Positions 1 to 8,391 of a DNA stretch of 32,782 bases are shown here, one piece after another. This DNA is from Austwickia sp. TVS 96-490-7B (lineage in GTDB: Bacteria > Actinomycetota > Actinomycetes > Actinomycetales > Dermatophilaceae). Location of the stretch: positions 41,914-74,695 of the forward strand of contig NZ_JAHPZL010000002.1 in NCBI RefSeq assembly GCF_019331795.1. Reading direction: 5' to 3'. How positions within the stretch are numbered: position 1 is the stretch's first letter; every line of letters begins with the position of its first letter. A model generated the notes under the pieces. That model did no database searches and was not told the origin of the DNA. It saw only the letters and a list, made by a program, of their open reading frames with translations. The translations under genes were made by a program, and so were the position numbers.

Positions 1-89
1 CCGCAGGGAGGGAGGACGCCCCACCCCGCACATCACCGGCTGATTTTGTTGGATTCCCTACAGCACATCGGTGTGTCGCCGATCAGAGG

Positions 90-116
90 GAGGTACGACG
101 GACTGCGTCGTACCTC
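90..116. other. Perfect 11-bp hairpin upstream of the first gene
   Basis: Bases 90-100 (gaggtacgacg) are the exact reverse complement of 106-116, separated by a 5-base loop. It lies 41 bases before the ATG at 158. It could end transcription from a gene left of the window or act in the leader of the first gene; there is no T-run to decide. The stem is seen directly, its role is inferred. Confidence 0.5.
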
Positions 117-157
117 ATGTCCGACCGCATCACCCGGTGGCAGTCCCGAGGAGAGCC

Positions 158-853
158 ATGACGGCGACGCAAACCGAACCGTGGACGACCGCACGGCACC
201 CTCTAGCACGCCTCCTGCGCGCCATCGCAGCAGGTCAGGACCCAGAACCGGACGGGAAATGGGCTCGGGTCTCACCGTGGATCCCCACCGTCCAGGCCGT
301 GGTTGCTTTCCCCGGACACACCATCATGGCGGTCTCCTACGACCTGACCGATGATCAGCTGGCCGACCTCGGGGTCGATGGCCACGGCGGGGCTTTCACG
401 GCACGCACCGTGACCGCAATGGCCGGTCCGACCGGATGGGTAGGCGTGCCTCAGGTGTTGTTTTGCGCTCTCGGGACCGGCGCCGGTCAAAGCGGCACTC
501 TCACTGCCCGATCTGACTTGGGGCGGGCCCCGTGCGTTGGTGTGGCACGCCGCACCCTTCAGGACATTCAGGTGTTGGGATCAGCTGTGGGGGAGTCGAC
601 TGACGTGGTGATCTTGGGACGAGGTGTGGCCGGGGTCCGTGAAATTGGGGTCTACCCCTCCACGGCGACTGCCACCGTCACGCACCTGGCCACCATGGTG
701 CATGCCGCCCTGGACAGTGTCCCCGAGAACGAAGTGGTCCTATTCAGCGTGGACACCTACGACGCTCGCATGATCACCGCAGCAACTCAGGCCGGGTTCC
801 GAGCCGTGGGTGGGGTGCAGCTGTTCAGCACCCGCCCCGAACATAAGCTCTAA
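158..853 (+). CDS. Hypothetical protein with a GNAT-like C-terminal part
   Basis: A 231-residue cytoplasmic protein with no signal peptide or membrane segment. I chose the ATG at 158 because a GGAG motif lies just before it; the frame is open upstream to 71 but that extension is arginine- and proline-rich and has no ribosome binding site. The C-terminal part (about residues 165-231) resembles the second half of a GNAT acetyltransferase: a strand-like REIGVYPS segment, a helix, then VVLFSVDTYDARMITAATQ followed by AGFRAVGGVQLFSTRP, the usual 'GF' turn and last strand. A clean acetyl-CoA loop of the Q/R-x-x-G-x-G/A type is not evident, so enzymatic activity is doubtful. It converges on the deiminase gene and shares its terminator. 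Function unknown; the acetyltransferase call is tentative. Confidence 0.65.
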   Translation: MTATQTEPWTTARHPLARLLRAIAAGQDPEPDGKWARVSPWIPTVQAVVAFPGHTIMAVSYDLTDDQLADLGVDGHGGAFTARTVTAMAGPTGWVGVPQVLFCALGTGAGQSGTLTARSDLGRAPCVGVARRTLQDIQVLGSAVGESTDVVILGRGVAGVREIGVYPSTATATVTHLATMVHAALDSVPENEVVLFSVDTYDARMITAATQAGFRAVGGVQLFSTRPEHKL

Positions 854-898
854 AACCTCGTATGCCGCTGTGAACCACACCCCACAGCTCATATCACG

Positions 899-937
899 CG
901 TTGCGGGGTGAGCCACACCATGACTCACCCCGCAACG
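899..937. terminator. Two-way terminator between convergent genes
   Basis: A 14-bp perfect stem (899-912 with 924-937) and an 11-base loop lie between the convergent stops at 853 and 956. There is no long T-run on either side, as is common for high-GC actinobacteria. Its place between convergent genes supports the call. Confidence 0.7.
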
Positions 938-955
938 ACGTCCGTGAAGAACAAT

Positions 956-2830
956 TTAGGACTTGGCTTCTCCTGGTATCTTCCTGAAGACATTGGTCCG
1001 ACAGTGAACCTCGCCACCCAGAACATGAATTTCATGGTAGGTATCGACGAAAGTCACCTTGACGCCGTTCTTCGCATGAGCGGCAGTGACGGCCTCAGCG
1101 AAGACATCCTTGCCGTTCAGCTTCGGGCCGTGCTGCGCAGGCACTATCAGTCGTTCCTTGTCCAAGGACAAGGCATTCACCGCATTCGGCACAAGCGCAT
1201 CAAGGTTTCGCTTCCCTAAGGTCGCCTTTCCCGTGCCAGGAGGACGATCACCTCCCGAGCCGTGACCAGGGTCTTCGGGCTCATCCCGGGGACCAAAAGG
1301 CACTGGGTCGCCCTTTGAACCATCGACCATCCCACCTTCTTTCTTGGCCAACTCATCTTGGTATGCCCGCCGGAACAGCGCAGGAATCTTCACGAAGTCC
1401 GCGTCGCTGAAACCAAGTTCTTTCTTTAGTAAATTGACATTACTGTCAATCCGCTGCTGCGCGATCTCGTTTGCCTTGAGAATATCCTTGTTTTTCAAAA
1501 TTTCGCTGACTGTTCCGATCTTCGGTGGATCGAATTTGTCATGCTTTGGCGGGTTGACTAGTTGTTGGCTTCCCTTTTTAGCTGACTCAACTTTCTTCAA
1601 CAGATCCATCGCAACCTTAGGTGAGGCCACGGCGAAGGCCCAGCCTCTCTCATTCTTGGCTGGAATCACCTGGATGATCTCGTCGACATGCGCGACACTC
1701 AGAAACGAAGTGTCCAAATAAATTGGGGCTAGCGGGGAATTAACCTCGAAGAAAGACCGCGTTACCTGAGAGACTTTGCCATACTCAAGCTTGTCGTGAT
1801 GGCCGATGATCAGACGACCGGTAGCAACCCGTTTGCCATCTTTGATGTATGAGCCAATGCCATCGACGTTGCCCATGGCATCCATCGATTTGTCACCGTT
1901 AGGTCCAGTGAGCGCAATAACGCCTACATCCTTACCGCGGAACCCAAACCATTCATTCATACCCTCAATATTGCGGTGAGCCAAGGCGAGGACCCGCATA
2001 TGCTGAGTTTTGCCATCCTGGGTCATGCTGGCATACATACCCTCGAACATATCTTGGTTCCAAGGGTGGGCAGTACCGGTGATGACACGGGTTTGGTATC
2101 CGACTTTAGATCCGCTCGCTCGAATAGCACCCATTGGCCACGGTTCCGCATCGGGCTTGGTGCCTTCGGAATTAATACCTACGATCTTTTCCACATCTTG
2201 AGTGGAGAAAGCCGTTAGCTTTGCCACCTGAAGCTTGCGCGAGGCGCCAGAGATTTTTTCGCCCTCTTTGACTTCTACGATGATGTCAAATCGGCCATCA
2301 AAAACCTTTGCGTCGCGCAATACGTCGGTTGCCTCAACACCAAAAGTTACTCCAGACTTCAACTGAGCTGGGGTGAGTTTAGCTGGAAGTTTCAGCCCTT
2401 CAGACCACTTGTCACCATCGCCCTTGATGAAGATACGAACCTTGTCTTTTGCGGTGGCCGAGACAGATACCGTTGCCGACGCGGACTCCGCCACGTCAGG
2501 GATACCGGCCAGTGTGACTAGCGTTAGATCTTTGGCATCCTCCTGTCCGTTAACTTTATTGTCGGCACCGTCATAGCACGTGCTGACGTTCTTAAACTTA
2601 GGGAAGGGCTTCCCCTTGGGCAGAGCGCACCGACCTGAGTCGTCATCGACATTAGGCAGCACCGTCTGGGTCTTCGATGTCAGCTTGAGTCTGCCCTGGC
2701 CGCTTTTGGTCTCATTGACCTTCAGACTTGGGGCAGCCGAAGCAACATCAACAGACGCGATGAATGAACTCATTGAAAATGCAATGAGTAAAGCTGCGCG
2801 TGAGCGCCTTGAGGTGAATGGTGAGAGCAA
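956..2830 (-). CDS. Secreted protein-arginine deiminase (vertebrate-type PAD fold)
   Basis: A 624-residue exported protein. Residues 1-33 form a signal peptide (basic RRSR, hydrophobic core, cleavage near ASAA). Residues about 35-230 fill the place of the PAD N and middle beta domains; residues about 245-624 match the PAD catalytic domain. Catalytic residues all appear present: Asp260 in PWNQDMFE (human PAD4 Asp350), His381 and Asp383 in VAHVDE (His471/Asp473), and Cys610 in GEVHCRTN (Cys645). Trp257 and Arg286, at PAD4 Trp347/Arg372 positions, are also kept, and Gln259/Glu263 match calcium ligands. PAD enzymes convert peptidyl-arginine to citrulline and ammonia, usually with calcium. A Gly/Pro/Asp-rich segment (about 496-540) is inserted before the final lobe. 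The start is TTG with AGGAG six bases before it. The gene is clearly more A/T-rich than its neighbours, which suggests lateral acquisition. It is not the Porphyromonas PPAD type. Confidence 0.9.
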   Translation of the reverse strand: MLSPFTSRRSRAALLIAFSMSSFIASVDVASAAPSLKVNETKSGQGRLKLTSKTQTVLPNVDDDSGRCALPKGKPFPKFKNVSTCYDGADNKVNGQEDAKDLTLVTLAGIPDVAESASATVSVSATAKDKVRIFIKGDGDKWSEGLKLPAKLTPAQLKSGVTFGVEATDVLRDAKVFDGRFDIIVEVKEGEKISGASRKLQVAKLTAFSTQDVEKIVGINSEGTKPDAEPWPMGAIRASGSKVGYQTRVITGTAHPWNQDMFEGMYASMTQDGKTQHMRVLALAHRNIEGMNEWFGFRGKDVGVIALTGPNGDKSMDAMGNVDGIGSYIKDGKRVATGRLIIGHHDKLEYGKVSQVTRSFFEVNSPLAPIYLDTSFLSVAHVDEIIQVIPAKNERGWAFAVASPKVAMDLLKKVESAKKGSQQLVNPPKHDKFDPPKIGTVSEILKNKDILKANEIAQQRIDSNVNLLKKELGFSDADFVKIPALFRRAYQDELAKKEGGMVDGSKGDPVPFGPRDEPEDPGHGSGGDRPPGTGKATLGKRNLDALVPNAVNALSLDKERLIVPAQHGPKLNGKDVFAEAVTAAHAKNGVKVTFVDTYHEIHVLGGEVHCRTNVFRKIPGEAKS

Positions 2831-2860
2831 GAAAAACTCCTCACGATGAGATGGGCCATC

Positions 2861-2889
2861 AGGCTACGAGAACCATTCATCAAATGCAA
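2861..2889 (-). promoter_or_regulatory. Possible promoter of the deiminase gene
   Basis: On the minus strand TTGCAT and TAGCCT are separated by 17 bases, with the TAGCCT box about 30 bases before the TTG start. The 220-base interval to serB is A/T-rich, so other boxes are possible. The -35 match is weak. Confidence 0.3.
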
Positions 2890-3049
2890 GTTTGCAGGAA
2901 AGGGGAGGATGTAACCTGCTCAATTGACAAATAAATATCAGCTTTTCTTCAGGCGTCCAACATCCTGCATTCAGGACGTGAAGCATTGCCGAGCTGCCCT
3001 CGCTCTTCACCGCAAGGAAATTCGGACAAAATACCTGTTTTCTATGGCA

Positions 3050-4033
3050 TCAATCGCCTCTTTGTACTCCGGTGCCTTGCAATGCCGACTCCACCTGTGT
3101 GTCGGTGAAGCCGAGATAATGCAAGGCCACATCGAGACGGGGGAAAGAGATCGTGGTATCCGCCGCAGCTTTCACGGACTCCTTCGCGCAGAAACCCACC
3201 CCGAGACCGGCAGCTGCCATCATTGCGAGGTCATTAGCCCCATCTCCGATAGCCACCGTGTCGGCCATGTCGATCCGTTGCTCCTGCGCCCAACGCCGTA
3301 ACTGATCTGCTTTGCGCTGCGGATCCACCACACTTCCTTCGACGTCACCGGTCAAACGAGCGACACCAGCATCGTCCAAGCAGACCTCGAGCACATTGGC
3401 ACAGGCGTAGTCCAGCCCGATGTCAACCGCCAACGGATCAAGGACCTGCAAAAAACCCCCACTGACAGCGCCGATCCGATGCCCCCACTGGTGCAACACG
3501 GTGATCAGGGTCCGGGCGCCCGGAGTCAGATGCACGGCACGGCGTACCTCCTCCAGCGCTGTCACCTCCAGCCCGGCCAGCGCCCCCACCCGCGAGCGCA
3601 AACTCTGCGTGAAGTCGATCTCGCCGCGCATCGCTGCTGCCGTCACGCGAGCGACCTGATCCCGACGTCCGGCCTGCTCGGCCAACATGTCAATGACTTC
3701 CTCGGCGATGAGGGTCGAGTCGACATCGGTCACCACCAGCAGCTGACGCTCTGGTGGCCAACACGTCAAGTCCGCCAAGTGCGAGGGAGGCAGGCAGAGG
3801 TCCGCCTCGACGCCAAGCTGATGCAGAGCGTCGCTGCACACCTGACGGACCTGATCGCTGAGAACTGGTGACGGCACGTCAAGCGTCAGTTCGATGACGC
3901 CGGGGGAGGTGGACAGCACCCTGCAGTCACTGACCGACAGACCACCCGATCGAGTCAGAACACGAGTCAGGTCGGGGAGGAGACCCTCATCGAGCTGGTC
4001 TGGGACAGCTGCCCGGACGATGATCGCTGGCAC
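3050..4033 (-). CDS. serB: Phosphoserine phosphatase SerB
   Basis: A 327-residue cytoplasmic HAD-family enzyme that dephosphorylates L-phosphoserine in the last step of serine synthesis. Residues 1-90 look like an ACT-type regulatory region, as in mycobacterial SerB2-like proteins. HAD motif I is VTDVDSTL (101-108) with nucleophile Asp103 and acid/base Asp105; motif II is VSGGF (190-194); motif III lysine is Lys241; motif IV is GDGAND (263-268), the magnesium site. The start is GTG at 4033, only 6 bases after the glgC stop, so it is probably translated from the same message as glgC. The pairing of serine and glycogen genes looks like local gene order rather than a shared pathway. Confidence 0.93.
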   Translation of the reverse strand: MPAIIVRAAVPDQLDEGLLPDLTRVLTRSGGLSVSDCRVLSTSPGVIELTLDVPSPVLSDQVRQVCSDALHQLGVEADLCLPPSHLADLTCWPPERQLLVVTDVDSTLIAEEVIDMLAEQAGRRDQVARVTAAAMRGEIDFTQSLRSRVGALAGLEVTALEEVRRAVHLTPGARTLITVLHQWGHRIGAVSGGFLQVLDPLAVDIGLDYACANVLEVCLDDAGVARLTGDVEGSVVDPQRKADQLRRWAQEQRIDMADTVAIGDGANDLAMMAAAGLGVGFCAKESVKAAADTTISFPRLDVALHYLGFTDTQVESALQGTGVQRGD

Positions 4034-4039
4034 GACGTA

Positions 4040-5299
4040 TCAGTTCTCAGTCAGGTGCATTCCCTTGGGCACGACCACGATGCCGCCATCACTGACATAG
4101 AGACCTCGGGCCCGGTCAGCATCGTGGTCCACCCCGACTTCGACGCCATCACCGATGACGACTTTCTTGTCCAAGATGGCCCGATGAACGACGGCTTTGC
4201 GACCCACCACGACGCGATCCAGCAGGACGGAGTCGGTCACTTGGGCGTAGCTGTGCACGAAGCAGCGCGGGGAGATAACCGACCCTTCGACATGGGCACC
4301 GGAGACGACAGTGCCCGCGGAAACCATGGAGTTTACTGCCGTACCGAGTCGACCAGCTTCGTTGTGCACGAACTTGGCAGGGGGTTGCATGCCTTCGCCG
4401 CTGGTATAGATCGGCCAGTCCTCGTTGTAAAGGTTGAACACCGGGTGGATCGCGATGAGATCCATGTGGGCGTCGTAGTAGGCGTCGATGGTGCCGACAT
4501 CACGCCAGTACGCGCGATCACGTTTGGTGGCTCCAGGGATTGTGTTGTGGCTGAAGTCGTAGACATACCCATCGCCGCGTTCAACGAAGTACGGGACGAT
4601 ATCCCCACCCATATCGTGGGTGCTGTCCGGGTTCTCAGCATCCGCGGTGACCACATCTCGTAGGACATCAGCGTCGAAGATGTAATTGCCCATAGAGGCG
4701 AGGACTTCGTCGGGGGAGTCCGGCAACCCGATGGCGTCGGTGGGCTTCTCCCGCCACCGGCCGATCTTGCGCACATCCTCCGGATCAACTTCGATCACGC
4801 CAAATTGGTCTGCCAGAGAAATGGGCTGGCGGATGGCAGCGACAGTGATCCCAGCACCCGTCTCCACGTGTTGACGCATCATCTGACTGAAGTCCATCCG
4901 GTAGACATGATCGGCGCCCACCACAACCACATAGTCAGGCCGTTCGTCCTCCAGAGTGTTCAGGCTCTGATAAATGGCATCCGCGCTGCCCTGATACCAC
5001 TGTTTGCCCATCCGTTGTTGCGCGGGGATCGGCGCGACGTAGTTGTCTAGCAGGGTGGACATCCGCCAGGTGCGGGAAATGTGACGGTCCAAGCTGTGCG
5101 ACTTGTACTGGGTGAGGACCACGATTTTGAGATATCCAGAGTTGACGACGTTGCTCAAGGCGAAGTCAACGAGACGGTAGATGCCACCGAAAGGGACCGC
5201 GGGTTTAGCCCGGTCCGCTGTCAACGGCATGAGGCGCTTCCCCTCACCTCCGGCAAGGACGATGGACAGGACCTTGGAGGAGCGTGGTGTGCGCGGCAT
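4040..5299 (-). CDS. glgC: Glucose-1-phosphate adenylyltransferase GlgC
   Basis: A 419-residue ADP-glucose pyrophosphorylase: glucose-1-phosphate plus ATP gives ADP-glucose and pyrophosphate, the committed step toward glycogen. The nucleotidyltransferase signature LAGGEGKRL is at residues 15-23, followed by [21 protein letters not shown] and the GADHVYRMD segment are typical of the family. The C-terminal third has the hexapeptide pattern of a left-handed beta helix ([21 protein letters not shown]). The open frame runs upstream to 5425, but I chose the ATG at 5299: length then fits the family and a TACGTT -10 box ends 6 bases before it, consistent with a leaderless message. Divergent from glgM and 6 bases before serB. 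Confidence 0.95.
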   Translation of the reverse strand: MPRTPRSSKVLSIVLAGGEGKRLMPLTADRAKPAVPFGGIYRLVDFALSNVVNSGYLKIVVLTQYKSHSLDRHISRTWRMSTLLDNYVAPIPAQQRMGKQWYQGSADAIYQSLNTLEDERPDYVVVVGADHVYRMDFSQMMRQHVETGAGITVAAIRQPISLADQFGVIEVDPEDVRKIGRWREKPTDAIGLPDSPDEVLASMGNYIFDADVLRDVVTADAENPDSTHDMGGDIVPYFVERGDGYVYDFSHNTIPGATKRDRAYWRDVGTIDAYYDAHMDLIAIHPVFNLYNEDWPIYTSGEGMQPPAKFVHNEAGRLGTAVNSMVSAGTVVSGAHVEGSVISPRCFVHSYAQVTDSVLLDRVVVGRKAVVHRAILDKKVVIGDGVEVGVDHDADRARGLYVSDGGIVVVPKGMHLTEN

Positions 5300-5305
5300 A
5301 CCCGC

Positions 5306-5311
5306 AACGTA
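5306..5311 (-). promoter_or_regulatory. -10 box of leaderless glgC promoter
   Basis: TACGTT on the minus strand ends exactly 6 bases before the ATG, so transcription would begin at or next to the A of the start codon. No Shine-Dalgarno motif is present. The same spacing recurs at seven other genes in the window. Confidence 0.5.
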
Positions 5312-5442
5312 CCCGCCTGGAGGTCCCGCTGGCATCCTTCGCCAAGAAACCGTCGCCGGACCGAGATCGACGGGACCGCCCCACCAGGTTGCCGAGCGTT
5401 CATGCCGCTGACAGTCGTGCCACATGCCGCGCTGCGGCGCGA

Positions 5443-5448
5443 TAGATT
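5443..5448 (+). promoter_or_regulatory. -10 box of leaderless glgM promoter
   Basis: TAGATT ends 6 bases before the GTG at 5455 and no ribosome binding site is seen. With the glgC box at 5306-5311 it makes a divergent pair of leaderless promoters in 155 bases. Confidence 0.5.
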
Positions 5449-5454
5449 TCCCCC

Positions 5455-6657
5455 GTGCGAGTCGACATCCTCAGCAAGGAATACCCCCCCAACGTGTACG
5501 GCGGCGCGGGTGTTCATGTCGCCGAACTCGTCAAGGCCCTGCGGGCCCGCGATGACACTGACGCCCGGGTGCACGCGTTCGGAGCCACGGTGGACGAACC
5601 CGGAACAACCGGCTATCCCGATCTGCCCCAACTAGCTGACACGAACCAGACGATGCGCACCCTCGGGGTGGATCTGATGTTGGCTTCCGGGTGCGCCGGG
5701 ACTGACCTGGTGCACTCGCATACCTGGTACGCCAACATGGCCGGGCATCTCGCGTCCCTCCTGCACGGGGTGCCGCATGTGCTGTCGGCGCACAGTCTCG
5801 AACCGTTACGCCCCTGGAAAGCTGAGCAGTTGGGTGGTGGCTACCGGGTGAGCAGTTGGGTAGAACGGACCGCGTACGAAGCGGCGTCGGCAGTGATCGC
5901 AGTCAGCCATGGCATGCGCGCAGACGTGTTGTCCTGCTACCCGTCGGTGGACCCGGCGAAGGTCAGTGTGGTGCACAACGGGATTGACGCCGCGACATGG
6001 CGGCCAGACCGGTCAGAGTCCGCTCGTCGTACCTGCGTGGAGCACGGCATCGACCCTGACGCCCCGTCGGTGGTCTTTGTCGGCCGCATCACCCGGCAGA
6101 AAGGCTTGCCGTACCTGCTGCGGGCCGTAGCGCAATTGCCTCCTGAGGTCCAGGTCGTCTTGTGCGCCGGAGCCCCCGACACCCCGGAGATTCAGGCGGA
6201 GGTGGAGGAGCTGATCCGTGGTCTGCAGCGCACCCGCCAAGGGGTGGTGTGGATCGCTGAGATGCTTCCGCGAGCGCAGATCGTCGCGATCCTGTCCCAT
6301 GCGACGACCTTTGTCTGCCCGTCGATTTACGAGCCGTTGGGCATCGTCAATCTGGAGGCGATGGCCTGCGAGGCCGCTGTGGTCGCCACTCGCACCGGCG
6401 GTATTCCGGAGGTGGTTGTGCCGGGGGAGACTGGCTGGCTGGTGGATCTGGAGCAAATCCCGGACGGCACGGGGACACCGGTGAATCCGGCAGCATTCGT
6501 GGACGATGTGGCGGCCACCTTGTATGAGGCGGTGCAAGATCCGGATCGGGCCAGGAGGTACGGCGTAGCTGGTCGCCGCCGGGCGGTGGAGTCCTTTAGT
6601 TGGACGTCGATCGCTGAGCAGACCGTGGCCGTTTACCGTTCGGTGTTGCAGCGCTGA
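5455..6657 (+). CDS. glgM: GT4 glycogen/maltose-1-phosphate synthase (GlgA/GlgM type)
   Basis: A 400-residue GT-B glycosyltransferase of family GT4. The N-terminal domain carries the glycine loop [12 protein letters not shown] (about 14-25); the C-terminal domain has GRITRQKG (210-217, phosphate-binding Arg/Lys) and the E-x7-E donor motif Glu293...Glu301 in [12 protein letters not shown]. In mycobacteria the equivalent protein beside GlgC (Rv1212c, GlgM) mainly joins ADP-glucose to glucose-1-phosphate to make maltose-1-phosphate for the GlgE pathway; older annotations call it glycogen synthase. I infer the same here from size (the GT5 GlgA of E. coli is longer and starts differently) and from glgC being divergent. 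GlgE, GlgB and TreS are not in the window, so the exact acceptor stays open. Start GTG, apparently leaderless. Confidence 0.88.
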   Translation: MRVDILSKEYPPNVYGGAGVHVAELVKALRARDDTDARVHAFGATVDEPGTTGYPDLPQLADTNQTMRTLGVDLMLASGCAGTDLVHSHTWYANMAGHLASLLHGVPHVLSAHSLEPLRPWKAEQLGGGYRVSSWVERTAYEAASAVIAVSHGMRADVLSCYPSVDPAKVSVVHNGIDAATWRPDRSESARRTCVEHGIDPDAPSVVFVGRITRQKGLPYLLRAVAQLPPEVQVVLCAGAPDTPEIQAEVEELIRGLQRTRQGVVWIAEMLPRAQIVAILSHATTFVCPSIYEPLGIVNLEAMACEAAVVATRTGGIPEVVVPGETGWLVDLEQIPDGTGTPVNPAAFVDDVAATLYEAVQDPDRARRYGVAGRRRAVESFSWTSIAEQTVAVYRSVLQR

Positions 6658-6860
6658 GGGGAAAGCCACCGAGGTGAAATCGGCGGGCGTGGAATCCACC
6701 ATGATCAGATTCGATATGCGTTGGGGAGGACCAAGACGGAGCATCCGCCTCGATGGGTGAGCGGTTCTAGGGAGCGCGCCACGGATTCGGTGAAGTCAAT
6801 CCCACACCCGGGAAGAAAGACCCACATCGTGTCGACGTGATGCGGGGGGGAAGGCCCTTG

Positions 6861-7466
6861 TCACTCGAGGGTGGCATCGCGGATCCCAGCGAGCTGAAGG
6901 GCGGCCAGGCACGTCGCTTGAGCCAGGAGCAGGGGCGAGCCCACCTGAGCGGCAAGGACGATCATGTCGCGGGTGCGTGGCGTGAGCATGCCAGGCAGAT
7001 CAATATCGACCGGCCACGATCGGGCCAGTACAGATCCGATCTCGTCGGCGAGATGCGCTTCGATGACGTCCGGGTCGAGGTGGTCGAGGTGGCGGCCAGG
7101 CAACGGATCACCGGCGTACGCCGCCCACCGGATATGGGTGACTGCGCTGCTTCCGGAGGGGCTGGTGCTGACTGTCGGGACGAGCACGTCGCCCAGTCCA
7201 GGGACAAAGACACATTGGCCAGCTTCGGTGGCGGCGGCGAGGACAGCGCTTCCGCGGGGGAGTAAACCGGGGATGCCGGGGCGGGGGAGAGCCACTAGGA
7301 CGACGTGTTGCCCCAGGTCTGCCCAGGTGTGAAAGCGTTCAGTCCGGCCGTTGACCAGGTCCGTATCAGGGCAGGCTCGTCGTAATGCCTCGTCGACAGG
7401 GAGCGCCCCGGCGTAAGCGGCGCTGACCCACAGCGAGACCTGCACACTGATCGGCAACTCCAGCAC
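6861..7466 (-). CDS. Conserved hypothetical protein
   Basis: A 201-residue protein I cannot place in a known family. It has no signal peptide or clear membrane span and is rich in Ala, Leu and Asp. Visible features are a hydrophobic Ala/Leu-rich helix at each end (SLWVSAAYAGALPVDEALRR near the start, SPLLLAQATCLAALQLAGI near the end) and a central beta-like part (HVVLVALPRPGIPGLLPRGS, then SSAVTHIRWAAYAGDPLP). The GTG at 7466 is chosen because TAGCAT ends 6 bases before it. It is divergent from the ABC ATPase gene with only 82 bases between, so both may be controlled from the same interval, and convergent with glgM about 200 bases away. Confidence 0.7.
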   Translation of the reverse strand: MLELPISVQVSLWVSAAYAGALPVDEALRRACPDTDLVNGRTERFHTWADLGQHVVLVALPRPGIPGLLPRGSAVLAAATEAGQCVFVPGLGDVLVPTVSTSPSGSSAVTHIRWAAYAGDPLPGRHLDHLDPDVIEAHLADEIGSVLARSWPVDIDLPGMLTPRTRDMIVLAAQVGSPLLLAQATCLAALQLAGIRDATLE

Positions 7467-7472
7467 GACAAC

Positions 7473-7478
7473 ATGCTA
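7473..7478 (-). promoter_or_regulatory. -10 box of a leaderless promoter
   Basis: TAGCAT on the minus strand ends 6 bases before the GTG at 7466. It faces the TAGGGT box of the ABC gene 58 bases away. Confidence 0.45.
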
Positions 7479-7535
7479 GGCATTGGGCCGGGGCGGCGCA
7501 TCGGATCCCTCCAGCGACGAACCGGGGCTTTGCCC

Positions 7536-7541
7536 TAGGGT
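7536..7541 (+). promoter_or_regulatory. -10 box of leaderless ABC-ATPase promoter
   Basis: TAGGGT ends 7 bases before the ATG at 7549; no Shine-Dalgarno motif is seen. Confidence 0.5.
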
Positions 7542-7548
7542 CTTGATC

Positions 7549-8391
7549 ATGAGCGACGTGGTGGAGTTTGCCGGGGTCGGTGTGGTGCGTGGTGGCGCCA
7601 CCCTCGTGGAGGCTATTGACTGGGAGATCGAAGAAGGCGAACGGTGGGTCGTGCTCGGCCCGAACGGTGCAGGCAAAACAACACTGCTGCAGTTAGCCGC
7701 AGCTCGGATGCATCCAACGCGGGGCGTGGCTCGGGTCTTGGGTGAACGTCTCGGTGCGGTCGACGTCTTCGAGCTACGGCCGCGGATCGGCCTGGCCAGC
7801 AGCTCTTTGGCGGAGCGGATCCCCGGCGACGAGCTGGTGCGGGACGTGGTGTTGACCGCGTCGTACGGCGTGGTTGGGCGGTGGCGTGAGCAGTACGAGC
7901 GGATGGACGTGTCGCGGGCTCGGCACCTGCTGGCAGCGTTGGGGGCGGAGCATCTCTTGGAGCGCACCTACGGGACGCTCTCTGAGGGCGAACGCAAACG
8001 GGTGCTGATCGCCCGGGCCTTGATGACCGACCCCGAGTTGATGTTGCTGGATGAACCCGCCGCCGGGTTGGATCTAGCCGGTCGGGAGGATCTGGTGCAA
8101 CGGTTGGGGCTGATCGCTCAGGACCTCGACGCGCCAGCGTTGGTCCTAGTGACCCACCATGTGGAGGAGATCCCGCCCGGTTTTACCGATGTGCTGCTGT
8201 TGCGGGACGGTGTGGTGGTCGCAGCCGGTCCGATTGGCTCGACGCTGACGCAGGAGTCCTTAGAAGAGACGTTCCGGATTCCGTTGACCTTGGAACGGCA
8301 CGGTGACCGGTGGGCTGCGCGGGCCAGGGTCCCCGAGCCAGGGGAGACCGGCCCGTGGCAGTCATCATCAACCGATACTGACGGTGACTGA
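7549..8391 (+). CDS. Stand-alone ABC transporter ATP-binding protein
   Basis: A 280-residue ABC ATPase. Walker A is GPNGAGKTT (37-45), the signature is LSEGERKRV (144-152), Walker B is LMLLDEPAAGLD (164-175), and the switch histidine lies in VTHHVEEIPP (201-210). The signature reads LSEGE rather than LSGGQ. The last 40 residues (GETGPWQSSSTDTDGD) are polar and poorly structured. No permease or binding protein is adjacent; the next genes are NfeD and SPFH proteins, so a link to membrane organisation rather than simple uptake is possible, but the substrate is unknown. The ATG at 7549 is preferred over the open extension to 7483 because of its -10 box. The stop overlaps the NfeD start by one base (TGATG), which indicates translational coupling. 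Confidence 0.9.
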   Translation: MSDVVEFAGVGVVRGGATLVEAIDWEIEEGERWVVLGPNGAGKTTLLQLAAARMHPTRGVARVLGERLGAVDVFELRPRIGLASSSLAERIPGDELVRDVVLTASYGVVGRWREQYERMDVSRARHLLAALGAEHLLERTYGTLSEGERKRVLIARALMTDPELMLLDEPAAGLDLAGREDLVQRLGLIAQDLDAPALVLVTHHVEEIPPGFTDVLLLRDGVVVAAGPIGSTLTQESLEETFRIPLTLERHGDRWAARARVPEPGETGPWQSSSTDTDGD

